Shown here: piece by piece, positions 14,598 through 24,060 of the stretch
How the letters are laid out: each line of letters opens with the position of its first letter
How positions within the stretch are numbered: the first letter of the stretch is position 1
Origin: Rhizobium pisi
GTDB lineage: Bacteria; Pseudomonadota; Alphaproteobacteria; Rhizobiales; Rhizobiaceae
Assembly (NCBI RefSeq): GCF_003938655.1
Contig: NZ_RJJT01000027.1
Span: 16,849 to 80,848 of the forward strand
DNA length: 64,000 bases
Direction: 5' to 3'
Made by a program: the position numbers and the translations under genes
Notes under the pieces: model-generated
Told to the model about the DNA's origin: nothing
The model's input: the letters and a program-made list of their open reading frames with translations, nothing else
Database searches by the model: none

Positions 14598-16105
14598 CGA
14601 CGGGCGATACGATTTCGCTTTTTCTGGAAGACGAGGCGGCGACCGACCGCCTCGGCAACGATCTGGCGATTGCGCTGAAGGCTGGCGATTGCCTTGCTCT
14701 CTCCGGCGATCTGGGGGCGGGAAAATCCTCGCTCGCACGCGCCTTTCTGCGCACGATGGCCGATGACGAGGGACTTGAAGTCCCGAGCCCGACCTTTACG
14801 CTGGTGCAATCCTACGATCTGCGCATCCCCGTTTCACATTTCGACCTCTACAGGCTCGGCGATCCCTCGGAACTGACCGAACTCGGCTTCGACGAGGCCT
14901 TGCAGAACGGCATCTGCCTCGTCGAATGGCCCGAGATGGCCGAAAGCGAGTTGCCTGAAACACGCATCACGTTGCGGCTTGAACATGAAGGCGCCGGCCG
15001 TCGCGCGACAATCGTGGCGCCTGAAAAAATCACGACCCGTCTCCGTCGCGTGCTTGATATCCGCAGCTTCCTTGCCGATGCCGGCTATGGAGAGGTCAAG
15101 CGGCGGTTTCTCACTGGAGATGCGTCGCTGCGCGCCTATGAATCCGTCTATCCCAAGAAGGGCGAACGCAAGATCCTGATGGATTGGCCGCCGCTGCCGG
15201 ACGGGCCTCCGGTGCTGGATGGCAAACCTTACCCCAAAGTCGCCCATCTCGCGGAAAACGCCTATCCCTTCGTGGCGATCGCCAACGCTTTGCGCGAGCG
15301 GGGTTTTGCGACGCCGGAGATTTACAAGGTCGACTATAACAAGGGCATCCTGCTGATCGAGGATCTCGGCAGCGAAGGCGTGCTCGATAGAGACGGACGA
15401 CCGATCGCCGAGCGTTATCGGCAAAGTGTCGCCTGCCTTGCGCATCTTCATTCCATGCAGATCCCTCGGGATATTCCGGTTTCGGCCTCGCATACGCATC
15501 ACATTCCGGATTTCGATCGTACGGCGATGAAGATGGAAGTGCGGCTCGTGCTCGACTGGCATATTGCTTGGAAACGCGGCACGGCACCATCGGATGCCGA
15601 ACGGGAAGAGTATTTGGCGATCTGGGACCACCTGATCGATGAGCTGCAGTCGGCTGAAACGAACCTTCTGCTGCGTGATTTCCATTCGCCCAATATCATC
15701 TGGCGAGACCGTGAAAACGGCATCCTCAAAGTCGGCATCATCGACTTCCAGGACGCCATGATCGGGCCGACCGCCTATGACCTTGCCTCGATCGTCCAGG
15801 ATGCGCGAGTCACCATCGAGCCGGATCTCTTCCGGCAGCTGATGAACGATTACCTCACCCTCCGTCGCGCGCAGGGCGGCTTCGACGAAGCAGGTTTCAT
15901 GAAGGCATGGGCCATCATGTCGGCGCAGCGAAATTGCAAGCTTGCCGGCCTCTGGGTGCGTCTGTTGCAGCGCGACGGCAAGCCCGGCTATATGAAACAT
16001 ATGCCGCGGACGCTCTCTTATCTCAACGTCGCGCTTGAACATGAAGCGCTTGCCCCCTTGCGCGATTGGTGCGCAAGGGCTGGAATAGGCCAGAGCGAAT
16101 CATAA
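14594..16105 (+). CDS. tsaE: Fusion of TsaE ATPase with an AmgK-like sugar phosphotransferase
   Basis: Residues 1-160 are TsaE, the ATPase needed for threonylcarbamoyl-adenosine (t6A) formation on tRNA; the P-loop GDLGAGKSS is at 38-46, with SPTFTLV and FDLYRLGD downstream. Residues about 170-503 are an aminoglycoside-phosphotransferase-fold kinase with the catalytic loop LLRDFHSPNIIW and the metal motif IIDFQDA. The second half resembles AmgK, the anomeric MurNAc/GlcNAc kinase of peptidoglycan recycling. The next gene resembles MurU, its pathway partner. The frame is open throughout, so this is a true fusion, also seen in other Rhizobiales. The AmgK role is inferred from fold and neighbour. 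Confidence 0.88.
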   Translation: MTTGDTISLFLEDEAATDRLGNDLAIALKAGDCLALSGDLGAGKSSLARAFLRTMADDEGLEVPSPTFTLVQSYDLRIPVSHFDLYRLGDPSELTELGFDEALQNGICLVEWPEMAESELPETRITLRLEHEGAGRRATIVAPEKITTRLRRVLDIRSFLADAGYGEVKRRFLTGDASLRAYESVYPKKGERKILMDWPPLPDGPPVLDGKPYPKVAHLAENAYPFVAIANALRERGFATPEIYKVDYNKGILLIEDLGSEGVLDRDGRPIAERYRQSVACLAHLHSMQIPRDIPVSASHTHHIPDFDRTAMKMEVRLVLDWHIAWKRGTAPSDAEREEYLAIWDHLIDELQSAETNLLLRDFHSPNIIWRDRENGILKVGIIDFQDAMIGPTAYDLASIVQDARVTIEPDLFRQLMNDYLTLRRAQGGFDEAGFMKAWAIMSAQRNCKLAGLWVRLLQRDGKPGYMKHMPRTLSYLNVALEHEALAPLRDWCARAGIGQSES

Positions 16106-16118
16106 GTTCCGGATCAGG

Positions 16119-16850
16119 ATGACCATCAGACAAGCCATGGTACTGGCCGCGGGTCTCGGGACCCGCATGCGCCCAATCACCGACACGATCCCGAAGCCGC
16201 TGGTGAAGATCGACGGCAAGCCGATGATCGACTACGCGCTGGATTCGCTGGTTGCGGCCGGCGTCGAACGGGCTGTCGTCAACGTTCACCACCACGCCGA
16301 CCAGATGCTTCAGCATCTTGGAAATTACCGCGGTCTCGACATCGTCATATCAGACGAGCAGGACGCTCTGATGAATTCCGGCGGCGGGCTGGCGAAGGGA
16401 CTGATGCTGCTAGACCGCGACGATGTCTTCGTCATGAATGCCGATCTCTTCTGGATCGGCGAACTGCCGGGGCGGCCGACCAACCTGCAGCGCTTAGCCG
16501 GATTCTTTGACGCCGAGCGCATGGACATGGCGCTGCTTTGCGTCAAAATCGAAGATACGACGGGTCACAACGGCAAGAACGACTTCAGCCTTGCGGCCGA
16601 TGGCCGGCTGACGCGTTATCGCGACGATCCTGCCAATCCCGTCGTCTATGCCGGTGCGATCGCCATGAACCCTTCCCTATTCGATGATGCGCCGAAGGAT
16701 GCCTTCAACCTCAACATCTATTTCGACAAGGCGATCGCGCGCGGGCGGCTTTTCGGCATGGTGCTCGAAGGCCATTGGCTGACGGTGGGAACACCGGAGG
16801 CGATCGGCGAAGCAGAGGAAACGATCCGTCGGCTGCGGGCGTTCGCGTAG
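16119..16850 (+). CDS. murU: Nucleotidyltransferase, MurU-like (MurNAc-1-phosphate uridylyltransferase)
   Basis: The 243-residue protein has the nucleotidyltransferase signature AAGLGTRMRP near residue 10 and KPLVKIDGKPMIDY, and an NADLFW metal-binding stretch near 110. MurU makes UDP-MurNAc from MurNAc-1-phosphate and UTP, so that recycled cell-wall sugar bypasses de novo synthesis. It follows the TsaE-AmgK fusion by 13 bases, the same kinase-then-transferase order as Pseudomonas amgK-murU. The family also includes glucose-1-phosphate and mannose-1-phosphate transferases, so the substrate rests largely on context. Confidence 0.82.
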   Translation: MTIRQAMVLAAGLGTRMRPITDTIPKPLVKIDGKPMIDYALDSLVAAGVERAVVNVHHHADQMLQHLGNYRGLDIVISDEQDALMNSGGGLAKGLMLLDRDDVFVMNADLFWIGELPGRPTNLQRLAGFFDAERMDMALLCVKIEDTTGHNGKNDFSLAADGRLTRYRDDPANPVVYAGAIAMNPSLFDDAPKDAFNLNIYFDKAIARGRLFGMVLEGHWLTVGTPEAIGEAEETIRRLRAFA

Positions 16851-16854
16851 GCTC

Positions 16855-19800
16855 ATGGCGGAGCGGCACCAGCCACGCATCCTGACGATCCCGGCGGGCC
16901 TTCCTTTCCTGAAAACCCTGGCGACGACACTTTGCGACGGCCGGCTGACGCCGCTCTTCCGGCATGAGCCCGACGATCCGCTGTCGCTTGCCGGGGTGAC
17001 GATCTACCTGCCGACCCGGCGCGCCGTGCGTGTGTTGCGCTCGGAATTCGTCGACCTGCTCGGCGGCCGCTCGGCCATCCTTCCTGTTATCCGTCCCCTC
17101 GGCGAAACCGATGACGACAGCGGCTATTTTGACGAGGCGCTGCCGGCGACGATCGATCTCGCCCAGCCGCTGTCGAATACCGCCCGTCTGCTGGAGCTTG
17201 CGCGCCTCATCCTCGCCTGGCGAAACAAGCTGCCGGAGATCGTTCGCCACATCCATTCGGACTCACCGCTCGTCGCGCCAGCAAGCCCGGCGGATGCGAT
17301 ATGGCTTGCCCGCAACCTCGCGGAGCTGATCGATTCCATCGAAACCGAAGATCTCGATTGGTCGGAACTGTCGAAACTCGACACCGGCGACTATGCCGCC
17401 TGGTGGCAGCTGACGGCGGAATTCCTGCAGATCGCCAGCGCATTCTGGCCGGAGCGCCTTTCCGAACTCGGCAAATCCTCGCCGGCGCGGCACAGAAACG
17501 CCATCCTCCGGGCCGAAGCAAACAGGCTTTCGACGGCCAAACCCAGCGGGCCGATCATCATCGCCGGTTCGACGGGTTCGGTTCCCGCCACCGCCGATCT
17601 CATCGCCGCCGTGGCCAATCTCGCTGAAGGCATAATCGTGCTGCCCGGTCTCGATCTCTCCATGCCCGAACGGCACTGGCAGATGGTCGCGCCGGAACCG
17701 GCGCCCGGCCAGCATGCCAATCCCGCAAGCCGGAGCCATCCGCAGTATGGCCTGTCGTCGCTGCTCAAGCGCCTGAAACTGACGCGCGCCGACGTCGCGC
17801 TCCTCGATACGCCGGAGGCCGATCTCGACCGGCGCGCCGAAATCCTGTCCCGGGCGCTCGCCCCGGCGGAGGCGACCAGCGATTGGGAACCGTGGAAAAA
17901 CGACCTGCCTGCGGACACGTTGTCTTCAGCCTTCGCCAACATCGCACTGATCGAAGCTGCCAACGAGCGGGAGGAGGCGACCGCGATTGCCATTGCGCTT
18001 CGGCTGGCGCTGGAAAGACCTAGACAGGACGGCGAGAGCCGGGCGGCGCTCATCACCCCGGACCGCAATCTCTCCCGGCGGGTGATGGCGGAGCTTTCCC
18101 GCTTCGGTATCCTCGCCGACGATTCGGCCGGTACACCGCTTGCAGTCACACCGCAGGGCACCTTGTTGCAATTGCTGCTGGAGGCGGCGCTGCGGCCCGG
18201 CGATCCGGTGGCGATTGTCTCGCTGCTCAAACATCCGCTGGCCCGCTTCGGGCTCGAACGCGACGCTTTTGCTTCCGCCACTGAGGCGCTCGAGCTCCTG
18301 GCGCTGCGCGGCGGCGTGGCCGAAGTGGATATCAGCACGCTCGAACCGCTCCTGACCCATCAGCTCGCCGAACAGGCCCTGGACAGGCACACGCCGCAAT
18401 GGCGAAAGGCGCTTCCACCCGATGCGGCCGATGCCGCATATGACCTTGCCCACCGTGTTACACAGGCGACTGAGCCTCTGGCTTCCGTGCTGATGCGGCA
18501 GCGTCCGGAGGATCGCGGAAGAACGTCGAGCTTCAAGCTGTCCGAGTGGGCCGAGCGCACCGGCCGTGCGCTCGAAGCCGTCGCGGCCGATCCGCGAGGC
18601 AATCTGGCCGACCTCTGGTCTGATGAAGCGGGAGATGCGCTCGCCGCGCTGCTCAGTCAAGTGATCGACACGGACGGCCAGATGGAGGCCGACGGGCCGC
18701 AATGGATCGACATCATGGCGGCACTCGCCGCCGGTCATGCCGTGAAGCCGCGGGCGCTCAGCCACCCCCGGCTCTTCATCTTCGGCACGCTGGAAGCCCG
18801 CCTTCAGAGCGTCGACACGCTGATCCTTGGCGGCCTGAACGAGGGTTCCTGGCCGGGACAGACGGCCAACAATCCCTTCATGCCGCGCATGATGAAGACG
18901 GAGATCGGGCTCGAGCCGCCGGAACGGCGCATCGGCCAGCTGGCGCATGATTTCGAAATGGCGAACGGCACGCGCCATCTGATCTATTCAAGGGCGCTGC
19001 GCCAGGGCTCGACGCCGACCGTCGCCTCACGCTGGCTGCAGCGGCTATTGGCGCTCGGCGGAGAGGCGTTCGAAGCGGAATTGAGGGGGCGCGGCAGCCG
19101 GTTCCTGCAATGGGCGGGCCTTATCGATCGGGAAGAGGCCCAGACACCCGCGCAGCGGCCCTCGCCGAAGCCGCCGCTGACGCTGCAGCCGAAATCCTAT
19201 TCCTTCAGCGAAGTCGGCCGGCTGCGCCGAGACCCCTATGCCATTTATGCCCGCCGTGTCCTGCGGCTCGACCCCGTCGAGGCATTCAACCGTGATCCGG
19301 GAGCTGCCGAACGCGGCACCCTCTACCACAAGATCATCGACCGGTTTATCCGCGAGGCCCATATTGCCGGCACGCCCGATGCAGCAGAGGCGATGGAGCG
19401 CATCCTTTCCGAGCTTTTCGACATGGAGAAGCTGCCGCCGCATATCGATGCCGTGTGGCGGCCGCGCTTCCGCGAGGTGGCCCGCGCCTTCCTCGAATGG
19501 GAGGCCGGACGGCGGCCGGGCATTCGCAGGACACTGACGGAGGTGCGTGGCGGCGTCGAACTGGAGGCGATCAATATCCGGCTCAATGGTGTCGCCGACC
19601 GGATCGACGTCACGGGACCGAACGCCGCCGATATCATCGACTACAAGACCGGCTATAACCCCTCGCCCGCGCAGGCGCGCGCACTTCTCGATCCGCAGCT
19701 TGCACTGGAAGCCGCCGCACTCAGCGCAGGCGCCTTCCGGGATGCCGGCAGCCTCGTGCCGCGGGACCTACTCTATGTCCGCCTGCGTCCGGGACGACGC

Positions 19801-20049
19801 TTCCGGGTCGATACCGTCAATAACGAGAGTTCGGCGCGCAGCGACAAGGCGAAATCGGCGATGGACCTGGCCGAGGATTCGATCGACCAGCTGGTTAAAT
19901 TCGTGGGATTGCTGCAATCCGGTGAAAAAGGCTTCACCTCGCGGCTCATTCCAGCGCAGCAATTCGATTTCGGCGGCCACTACGACCATCTCGCCCGTGT
20001 TTCCGAATGGTCGACGGCCGAGACCGAGGAAGACGGCGGCGATGAGTGA
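16855..20049 (+). CDS. addB: Double-strand-break repair protein AddB
   Basis: AddB is one subunit of the AddAB helicase-nuclease that resects DNA double-strand breaks for RecA, the alphaproteobacterial counterpart of RecBCD. The 1064-residue length fits the alphaproteobacterial family. The N-terminal part is an inactive helicase-like domain, without a clear P-loop. The C-terminal PD-(D/E)XK nuclease is recognisable from GTLYHKIIDRFIR (about 820-832) and IIDYKTGYNP. The start lies four bases after murU, and the 3' end overlaps addA by eight bases, giving the normal addB-addA order. Confidence 0.93.
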   Translation: MAERHQPRILTIPAGLPFLKTLATTLCDGRLTPLFRHEPDDPLSLAGVTIYLPTRRAVRVLRSEFVDLLGGRSAILPVIRPLGETDDDSGYFDEALPATIDLAQPLSNTARLLELARLILAWRNKLPEIVRHIHSDSPLVAPASPADAIWLARNLAELIDSIETEDLDWSELSKLDTGDYAAWWQLTAEFLQIASAFWPERLSELGKSSPARHRNAILRAEANRLSTAKPSGPIIIAGSTGSVPATADLIAAVANLAEGIIVLPGLDLSMPERHWQMVAPEPAPGQHANPASRSHPQYGLSSLLKRLKLTRADVALLDTPEADLDRRAEILSRALAPAEATSDWEPWKNDLPADTLSSAFANIALIEAANEREEATAIAIALRLALERPRQDGESRAALITPDRNLSRRVMAELSRFGILADDSAGTPLAVTPQGTLLQLLLEAALRPGDPVAIVSLLKHPLARFGLERDAFASATEALELLALRGGVAEVDISTLEPLLTHQLAEQALDRHTPQWRKALPPDAADAAYDLAHRVTQATEPLASVLMRQRPEDRGRTSSFKLSEWAERTGRALEAVAADPRGNLADLWSDEAGDALAALLSQVIDTDGQMEADGPQWIDIMAALAAGHAVKPRALSHPRLFIFGTLEARLQSVDTLILGGLNEGSWPGQTANNPFMPRMMKTEIGLEPPERRIGQLAHDFEMANGTRHLIYSRALRQGSTPTVASRWLQRLLALGGEAFEAELRGRGSRFLQWAGLIDREEAQTPAQRPSPKPPLTLQPKSYSFSEVGRLRRDPYAIYARRVLRLDPVEAFNRDPGAAERGTLYHKIIDRFIREAHIAGTPDAAEAMERILSELFDMEKLPPHIDAVWRPRFREVARAFLEWEAGRRPGIRRTLTEVRGGVELEAINIRLNGVADRIDVTGPNAADIIDYKTGYNPSPAQARALLDPQLALEAAALSAGAFRDAGSLVPRDLLYVRLRPGRRFRVDTVNNESSARSDKAKSAMDLAEDSIDQLVKFVGLLQSGEKGFTSRLIPAQQFDFGGHYDHLARVSEWSTAETEEDGGDE

Positions 20050-23000
20050 TGTGACCGACCTTCCTGATGACGACAATCCAGGCACCTGGATCGGCTGGAC
20101 GACCATCCAGCAGGCAATCGCATCCGATCCGATGCGTTCGGCTTGGGTGTCGGCCAACGCAGGTTCCGGCAAGACCCATGTCCTGACACAGCGCGTCATT
20201 CGCCTTCTGCTTGCCGGGGCGCGGCCTTCGGCCATTCTCTGCCTCACCTATACCAAGGCTGCGGCTTCCGAAATGTCGAACCGCGTCTTCGAGCGGCTGG
20301 CCGAATGGGTGGTGCTCGACGACGATGACCTTGGCCGGCGGATCACCCAGATCGAGGGCACGGCGCCCGACAGAATAAAGCTTGCCGAGGCCCGTCGGCT
20401 GTTTGCCAAGGCGCTGGAGACACCCGGTGGACTGAAAATCCAGACGATCCATGCCTTTTGCGAGGCGTTGCTGCACCAGTTCCCGCTGGAGGCCAATGTC
20501 GCGGGACATTTCTCGGTTCTCGACGATCGCGCCGCAGCGGCGCTACTTTCCGATGCGCGCCGCGCCTTGCTGACGGCGACTGCACCGGAGGAAGGCAGCG
20601 CGCTTGCCGAGGCGTTTGCCTATGTGCTCAATCTCGGCGACGAATCCGGACTTGAGAACCTGCTCGGCGACATCGTCGCCAACCGCAATGCCATTCGCCG
20701 TTTCACCGCAGCGGCCGAACAGCAGGGCGGTGTGGAGATGGTCCTGCGCAAAAGGCTCGGCCTTGCCGCCGACGACACGGAAGGAGGGATCGCGGCGCAA
20801 TATTGGCCATTGCCGGAATTGTCGGGAGGCACGCTGGAGCTTTATCTCTCGCTTGCCGACCAGAAAGGTGGCGTAAAGGCGCAGGAGGTCGCCTACGGCC
20901 TCAGGCTCGCCGGACGCGAGCGCGACGATGCAAGACGCGCCGAGATGCTCGAAAGAATCTTCCTGACGGCGGCCAAAGGCGAACCGAAGGCAGACTCGCA
21001 ATTCCTGGTCAAGGCCATGCTCGCCGAGGCGCCGCAGCTGGCGGACGCCATAGCCGCTGCCCGTGCGCATGTCGCGGCAAGCCGCGACCGGCTGAAACTG
21101 ATGCGGATGTACGGCGCCACGCATGCCGCGCTCGTGCTCGCCGATCGGCTGAACCGCGATTACGAGGAGCTGAAGAAACAGCGCAGCCAGCTCGATTTCG
21201 AGGACCTGATCACCCGCACCGCCGACCTCCTGACGAAAAGCGGAGTCGGTCCCTGGATCCACTACAAGCTCGACCGCGGCATCGACCACATCCTGGTCGA
21301 TGAGGCGCAGGACACCAGCCCGATCCAGTGGAGCGTCATCCAGTCGCTTGCCGAGGATTTCTTTTCCGGCGAAAGCGCCCGGCCCGTCGTGCGCACGCTC
21401 TTTGCCGTCGGCGACGAGAAGCAGTCGATCTATTCCTTCCAAGGGGCGCGGCCCGAGCGCTTTTCCGAAGAGAGCGACCGAACCCGCCGGCGCGTTTCCG
21501 ACAGCGGACAGAGCTTTTCCTCCGTCCGGCTGCCGCTCTCCTTCCGTTCGACCGCCGATGTGCTCGAAGCCGTCGACGAAATCTTCAAGACGCCTGACAA
21601 TGCGCGGGGTCTCAGCGCGCTCAGCGAACCGGTTGTGCATCGTTCGAGCCGGATCGGGCATCCTGGCGCCGTCGACCTCTGGGAGATGGTTGCGCCGGAA
21701 ATCGTGGTGAAGGAAGAGGACTGGACAGCGCCTTTCGACGCCACGCCGGAAAGCGCGCCGGCCGCAATTCTTGCAAGGCGGATCGCCCATTCGATCGGCG
21801 CGCTCGTCGGCCGCGAGACGATCGTCGAAAAAGGCAAAGAGCGGCTCATCGAAGCCGGCGACATCCTCGTGCTGGTGCGCAAGCGCGACGCCTTCGTCAA
21901 TGCGCTGACGCGCGCGCTGAAGCGCCGCGGCGACATTCCGGTCGCCGGCGCCGACAGGCTTGTCCTTACCAGCCACATTGCCGTGCAGGATCTGCTGGCG
22001 CTCGGCCGTTTCCTGCTTCTGCCGGAAGACGATCTGTCGCTCGCCGCCGTGCTGAAGAGCCCGCTTTTTAATCTCTCCGAGGAAGACATTTTTTCGATCG
22101 CCGCCCTGCGCGGCGACAATGAGAGCGTCTGGAGCCATCTCAGGAGGTTCGCCGCCGACGGCACCGAGCGTTTCCGCGCTGCCGTCGAGAGGCTGGAGCT
22201 GTTCCTCCGTCAGTCCAGGAGCCTGTCGGTTCATGATTTCTATGCGCGCGTACTCGGCAGCCATGGCGGGCGGCGGCAATTCCTGGCGCGTCTCGGCACC
22301 GAAGTCAGCGATATTCTCGACGAATTCCTGACCTTCACCCTCGACCACGAAAGTTCCGGCCTTCCCGGCCTGCAATCCTTCATCTCGACCCTGGAACTCG
22401 AAGCGCCGGAGGTGAAGCGCGAGCAGGACAAGGGGCGCAACGAAGTGCGGATCATGACGGTGCATGCCTCCAAGGGGCTTGAGGCACCGATCGTCTTCCT
22501 CGTCGACGGTGGCTCCAAAGCCTTTACGCATACCCATCTGCCGAAGCTTCGCCTGATCGAATCCAGATCCGGCGAGCCCCCGATGCCGGTCTGGGTGCCC
22601 GTCTCCGATATCGCCAATTCGCTGACGCAGAACGACGCGGCGCGTATCCAGACGCTGGCGGAAGAAGAATATCGCCGGCTGCTCTACGTTGCCATGACGC
22701 GCGCTGCCGACCGGCTTGTTGTCTGCGGCTATCGCGGCGTGCGGGAGAATAGCGATACCTGGCATATGATGATCTCGACGGCACTGCATGAAGATCATCC
22801 CTATGTGGAGGCAGCGACTTTCTCCGGCCCCGACGGCGAATGGCAGGGCACCAGATGGCGCGTGCCAAGGGTAGAACGCAGTTTCGAGCGTCTCGACCAC
22901 AGCCAACAGCGCGAAAGCGAAGAGGCCTTGCCGGACGGGCTGTTGCGGCCGTTGCCGCCGCAGGCTGAGTTGCCCCGGCCGCTCAGCCCATCCGGAGCCG

Positions 23001-23596
23001 GAACGATCGTAGACGAGGACGAAGGCGGCCTGCTCGTCACTTCGCCGCTGTTTGGCGAGAAGGAGCGCAGCGATCGTTCGCTGGAGAAAGGCAGGCTGAT
23101 CCACCGCATGCTGCAGGCGCTTCCTGATATCCCGCTGGACGAACGGCCCGATGCCGCGAGCCGTTATGCCGAGCGGGCGGCCCGGTTCTGGCCCGAGGCC
23201 GAGCGGCTGAGGCTCGTCGATTCGGTTCTGAAACTATTGGACGAGGCGGATTTGCAGCCGGTCCTCGGAGAGCAGGCGCGGCCCGAGGTCTCGATCATGG
23301 GCACATTGACCCTCGACGACAGGCGCTACGCCGTTTCCGGCCGCATCGACCGGCTTGCCGTGCTATCCGATCGTGTCGTCATACTCGATTACAAGACCAA
23401 CCGGGTGCCGCCGGCGACCGAAGAGGCGATCCCGTTTGCCCATAAGGCGCAGCTCGCGATCTATCGCGAGATCCTGGCGCCGCTCTATCCCGGCAAGCAC
23501 ATCGACTGCATGCTCGTCTATACCGAGAACGCCTCGCTCTACACGTTGAGCGAAAAGGCCCTCGGTTTGGCGCTTGCAGGACTCAAGACAAAGTGA
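20042..23596 (+). CDS. addA: Double-strand-break repair helicase AddA
   Basis: AddA is the UvrD-family helicase and second nuclease subunit of AddAB. From the ATG at 20042 (MSDVTDLPDDD) it has 1184 residues. The same frame is open back to 19547, but that part lies inside addB and is not AddA-like. Helicase motif I is SANAGSGKTHVL near residue 39, motif II is ILVDEAQDTSP, and DEKQSIYSFQGA and VMTVHASKGLE-like (IMTVHASKGLE) motifs follow. The C-terminal nuclease has VVILDYKTNRVP. It overlaps addB by eight bases. Confidence 0.94.
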   Translation: MSDVTDLPDDDNPGTWIGWTTIQQAIASDPMRSAWVSANAGSGKTHVLTQRVIRLLLAGARPSAILCLTYTKAAASEMSNRVFERLAEWVVLDDDDLGRRITQIEGTAPDRIKLAEARRLFAKALETPGGLKIQTIHAFCEALLHQFPLEANVAGHFSVLDDRAAAALLSDARRALLTATAPEEGSALAEAFAYVLNLGDESGLENLLGDIVANRNAIRRFTAAAEQQGGVEMVLRKRLGLAADDTEGGIAAQYWPLPELSGGTLELYLSLADQKGGVKAQEVAYGLRLAGRERDDARRAEMLERIFLTAAKGEPKADSQFLVKAMLAEAPQLADAIAAARAHVAASRDRLKLMRMYGATHAALVLADRLNRDYEELKKQRSQLDFEDLITRTADLLTKSGVGPWIHYKLDRGIDHILVDEAQDTSPIQWSVIQSLAEDFFSGESARPVVRTLFAVGDEKQSIYSFQGARPERFSEESDRTRRRVSDSGQSFSSVRLPLSFRSTADVLEAVDEIFKTPDNARGLSALSEPVVHRSSRIGHPGAVDLWEMVAPEIVVKEEDWTAPFDATPESAPAAILARRIAHSIGALVGRETIVEKGKERLIEAGDILVLVRKRDAFVNALTRALKRRGDIPVAGADRLVLTSHIAVQDLLALGRFLLLPEDDLSLAAVLKSPLFNLSEEDIFSIAALRGDNESVWSHLRRFAADGTERFRAAVERLELFLRQSRSLSVHDFYARVLGSHGGRRQFLARLGTEVSDILDEFLTFTLDHESSGLPGLQSFISTLELEAPEVKREQDKGRNEVRIMTVHASKGLEAPIVFLVDGGSKAFTHTHLPKLRLIESRSGEPPMPVWVPVSDIANSLTQNDAARIQTLAEEEYRRLLYVAMTRAADRLVVCGYRGVRENSDTWHMMISTALHEDHPYVEAATFSGPDGEWQGTRWRVPRVERSFERLDHSQQRESEEALPDGLLRPLPPQAELPRPLSPSGAGTIVDEDEGGLLVTSPLFGEKERSDRSLEKGRLIHRMLQALPDIPLDERPDAASRYAERAARFWPEAERLRLVDSVLKLLDEADLQPVLGEQARPEVSIMGTLTLDDRRYAVSGRIDRLAVLSDRVVILDYKTNRVPPATEEAIPFAHKAQLAIYREILAPLYPGKHIDCMLVYTENASLYTLSEKALGLALAGLKTK

Positions 23597-23667
23597 AATA
23601 CCGGACATTGAAAATTCGGTACCGCACCATCACATGTGGTTCAACACCCGAGGTAAAGGAGCAGCCC

Positions 23668-23988
23668 ATGGCTACCGTGAAAGTCGATATCAATAATTTC
23701 CAGTCGGAAGTTCTGGAATCCGCAGAACCCGTCGTCGTCGATTTCTGGGCTGAATGGTGCGGCCCGTGCAAGATGATTGCGCCGAGCCTCGAAGAAATCG
23801 CCGTCGAGATGGAAGGCAAGGTCAAGGTCGCCAAGCTCAATATCGATGAGAATCCGGAACTCGCCGCCCAGTTCGGCGTGCGCTCCATTCCGACCCTTGC
23901 GATCTTCAAGGGCGGCGAAGTCGCCGATATCTCCGTCGGCGCCAAGCCCAAGACGGCTCTTTCGAACTGGATTTCGAACGCTGCCTGA
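23668..23988 (+). CDS. trxA: Thioredoxin TrxA
   Basis: This is a small cytoplasmic dithiol-disulfide oxidoreductase. The 106-residue protein has the redox motif WCGPCK with Cys31 and Cys34, the buried aspartate in VVVDFWAEW and the cis-proline in RSIPTL. The ATG at 23668 has AAAGGAG upstream; the longer frame from 23593 adds 25 unrelated residues. It follows addA by 71 bases and ends before a strong bidirectional terminator. The addA-trxA order is common in Rhizobiales. Confidence 0.97.
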   Translation: MATVKVDINNFQSEVLESAEPVVVDFWAEWCGPCKMIAPSLEEIAVEMEGKVKVAKLNIDENPELAAQFGVRSIPTLAIFKGGEVADISVGAKPKTALSNWISNAA

Positions 23989-24018
23989 TCGATATCGCCT
24001 ATTGATATCACATTGACG

Positions 24019-24047
24019 AAAAAGCCCGGCTTCGACCGGGCTTTTTT
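24019..24047. terminator. Bidirectional terminator between trxA and folC
   Basis: AAAAAGCCCGG (24019-24029) pairs with CCGGGCTTTTT (24036-24046). The A-rich left arm and T-rich right arm allow termination in both directions, serving the convergent trxA and folC genes. Confidence 0.9.
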
Positions 24048-24060
24048 CATTTCGTCCGCT

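Noticed and set aside
19547..20041. 165-codon N-terminal extension of addA
   Set aside because: It lies wholly inside addB in another frame and is unlike AddA; the start at 20042 gives the family N-terminus.
20543..23104. 853-residue open frame antisense to addA
   Set aside because: Its length comes from codon bias of addA on the other strand. AddA motifs are unmistakable on the plus strand.
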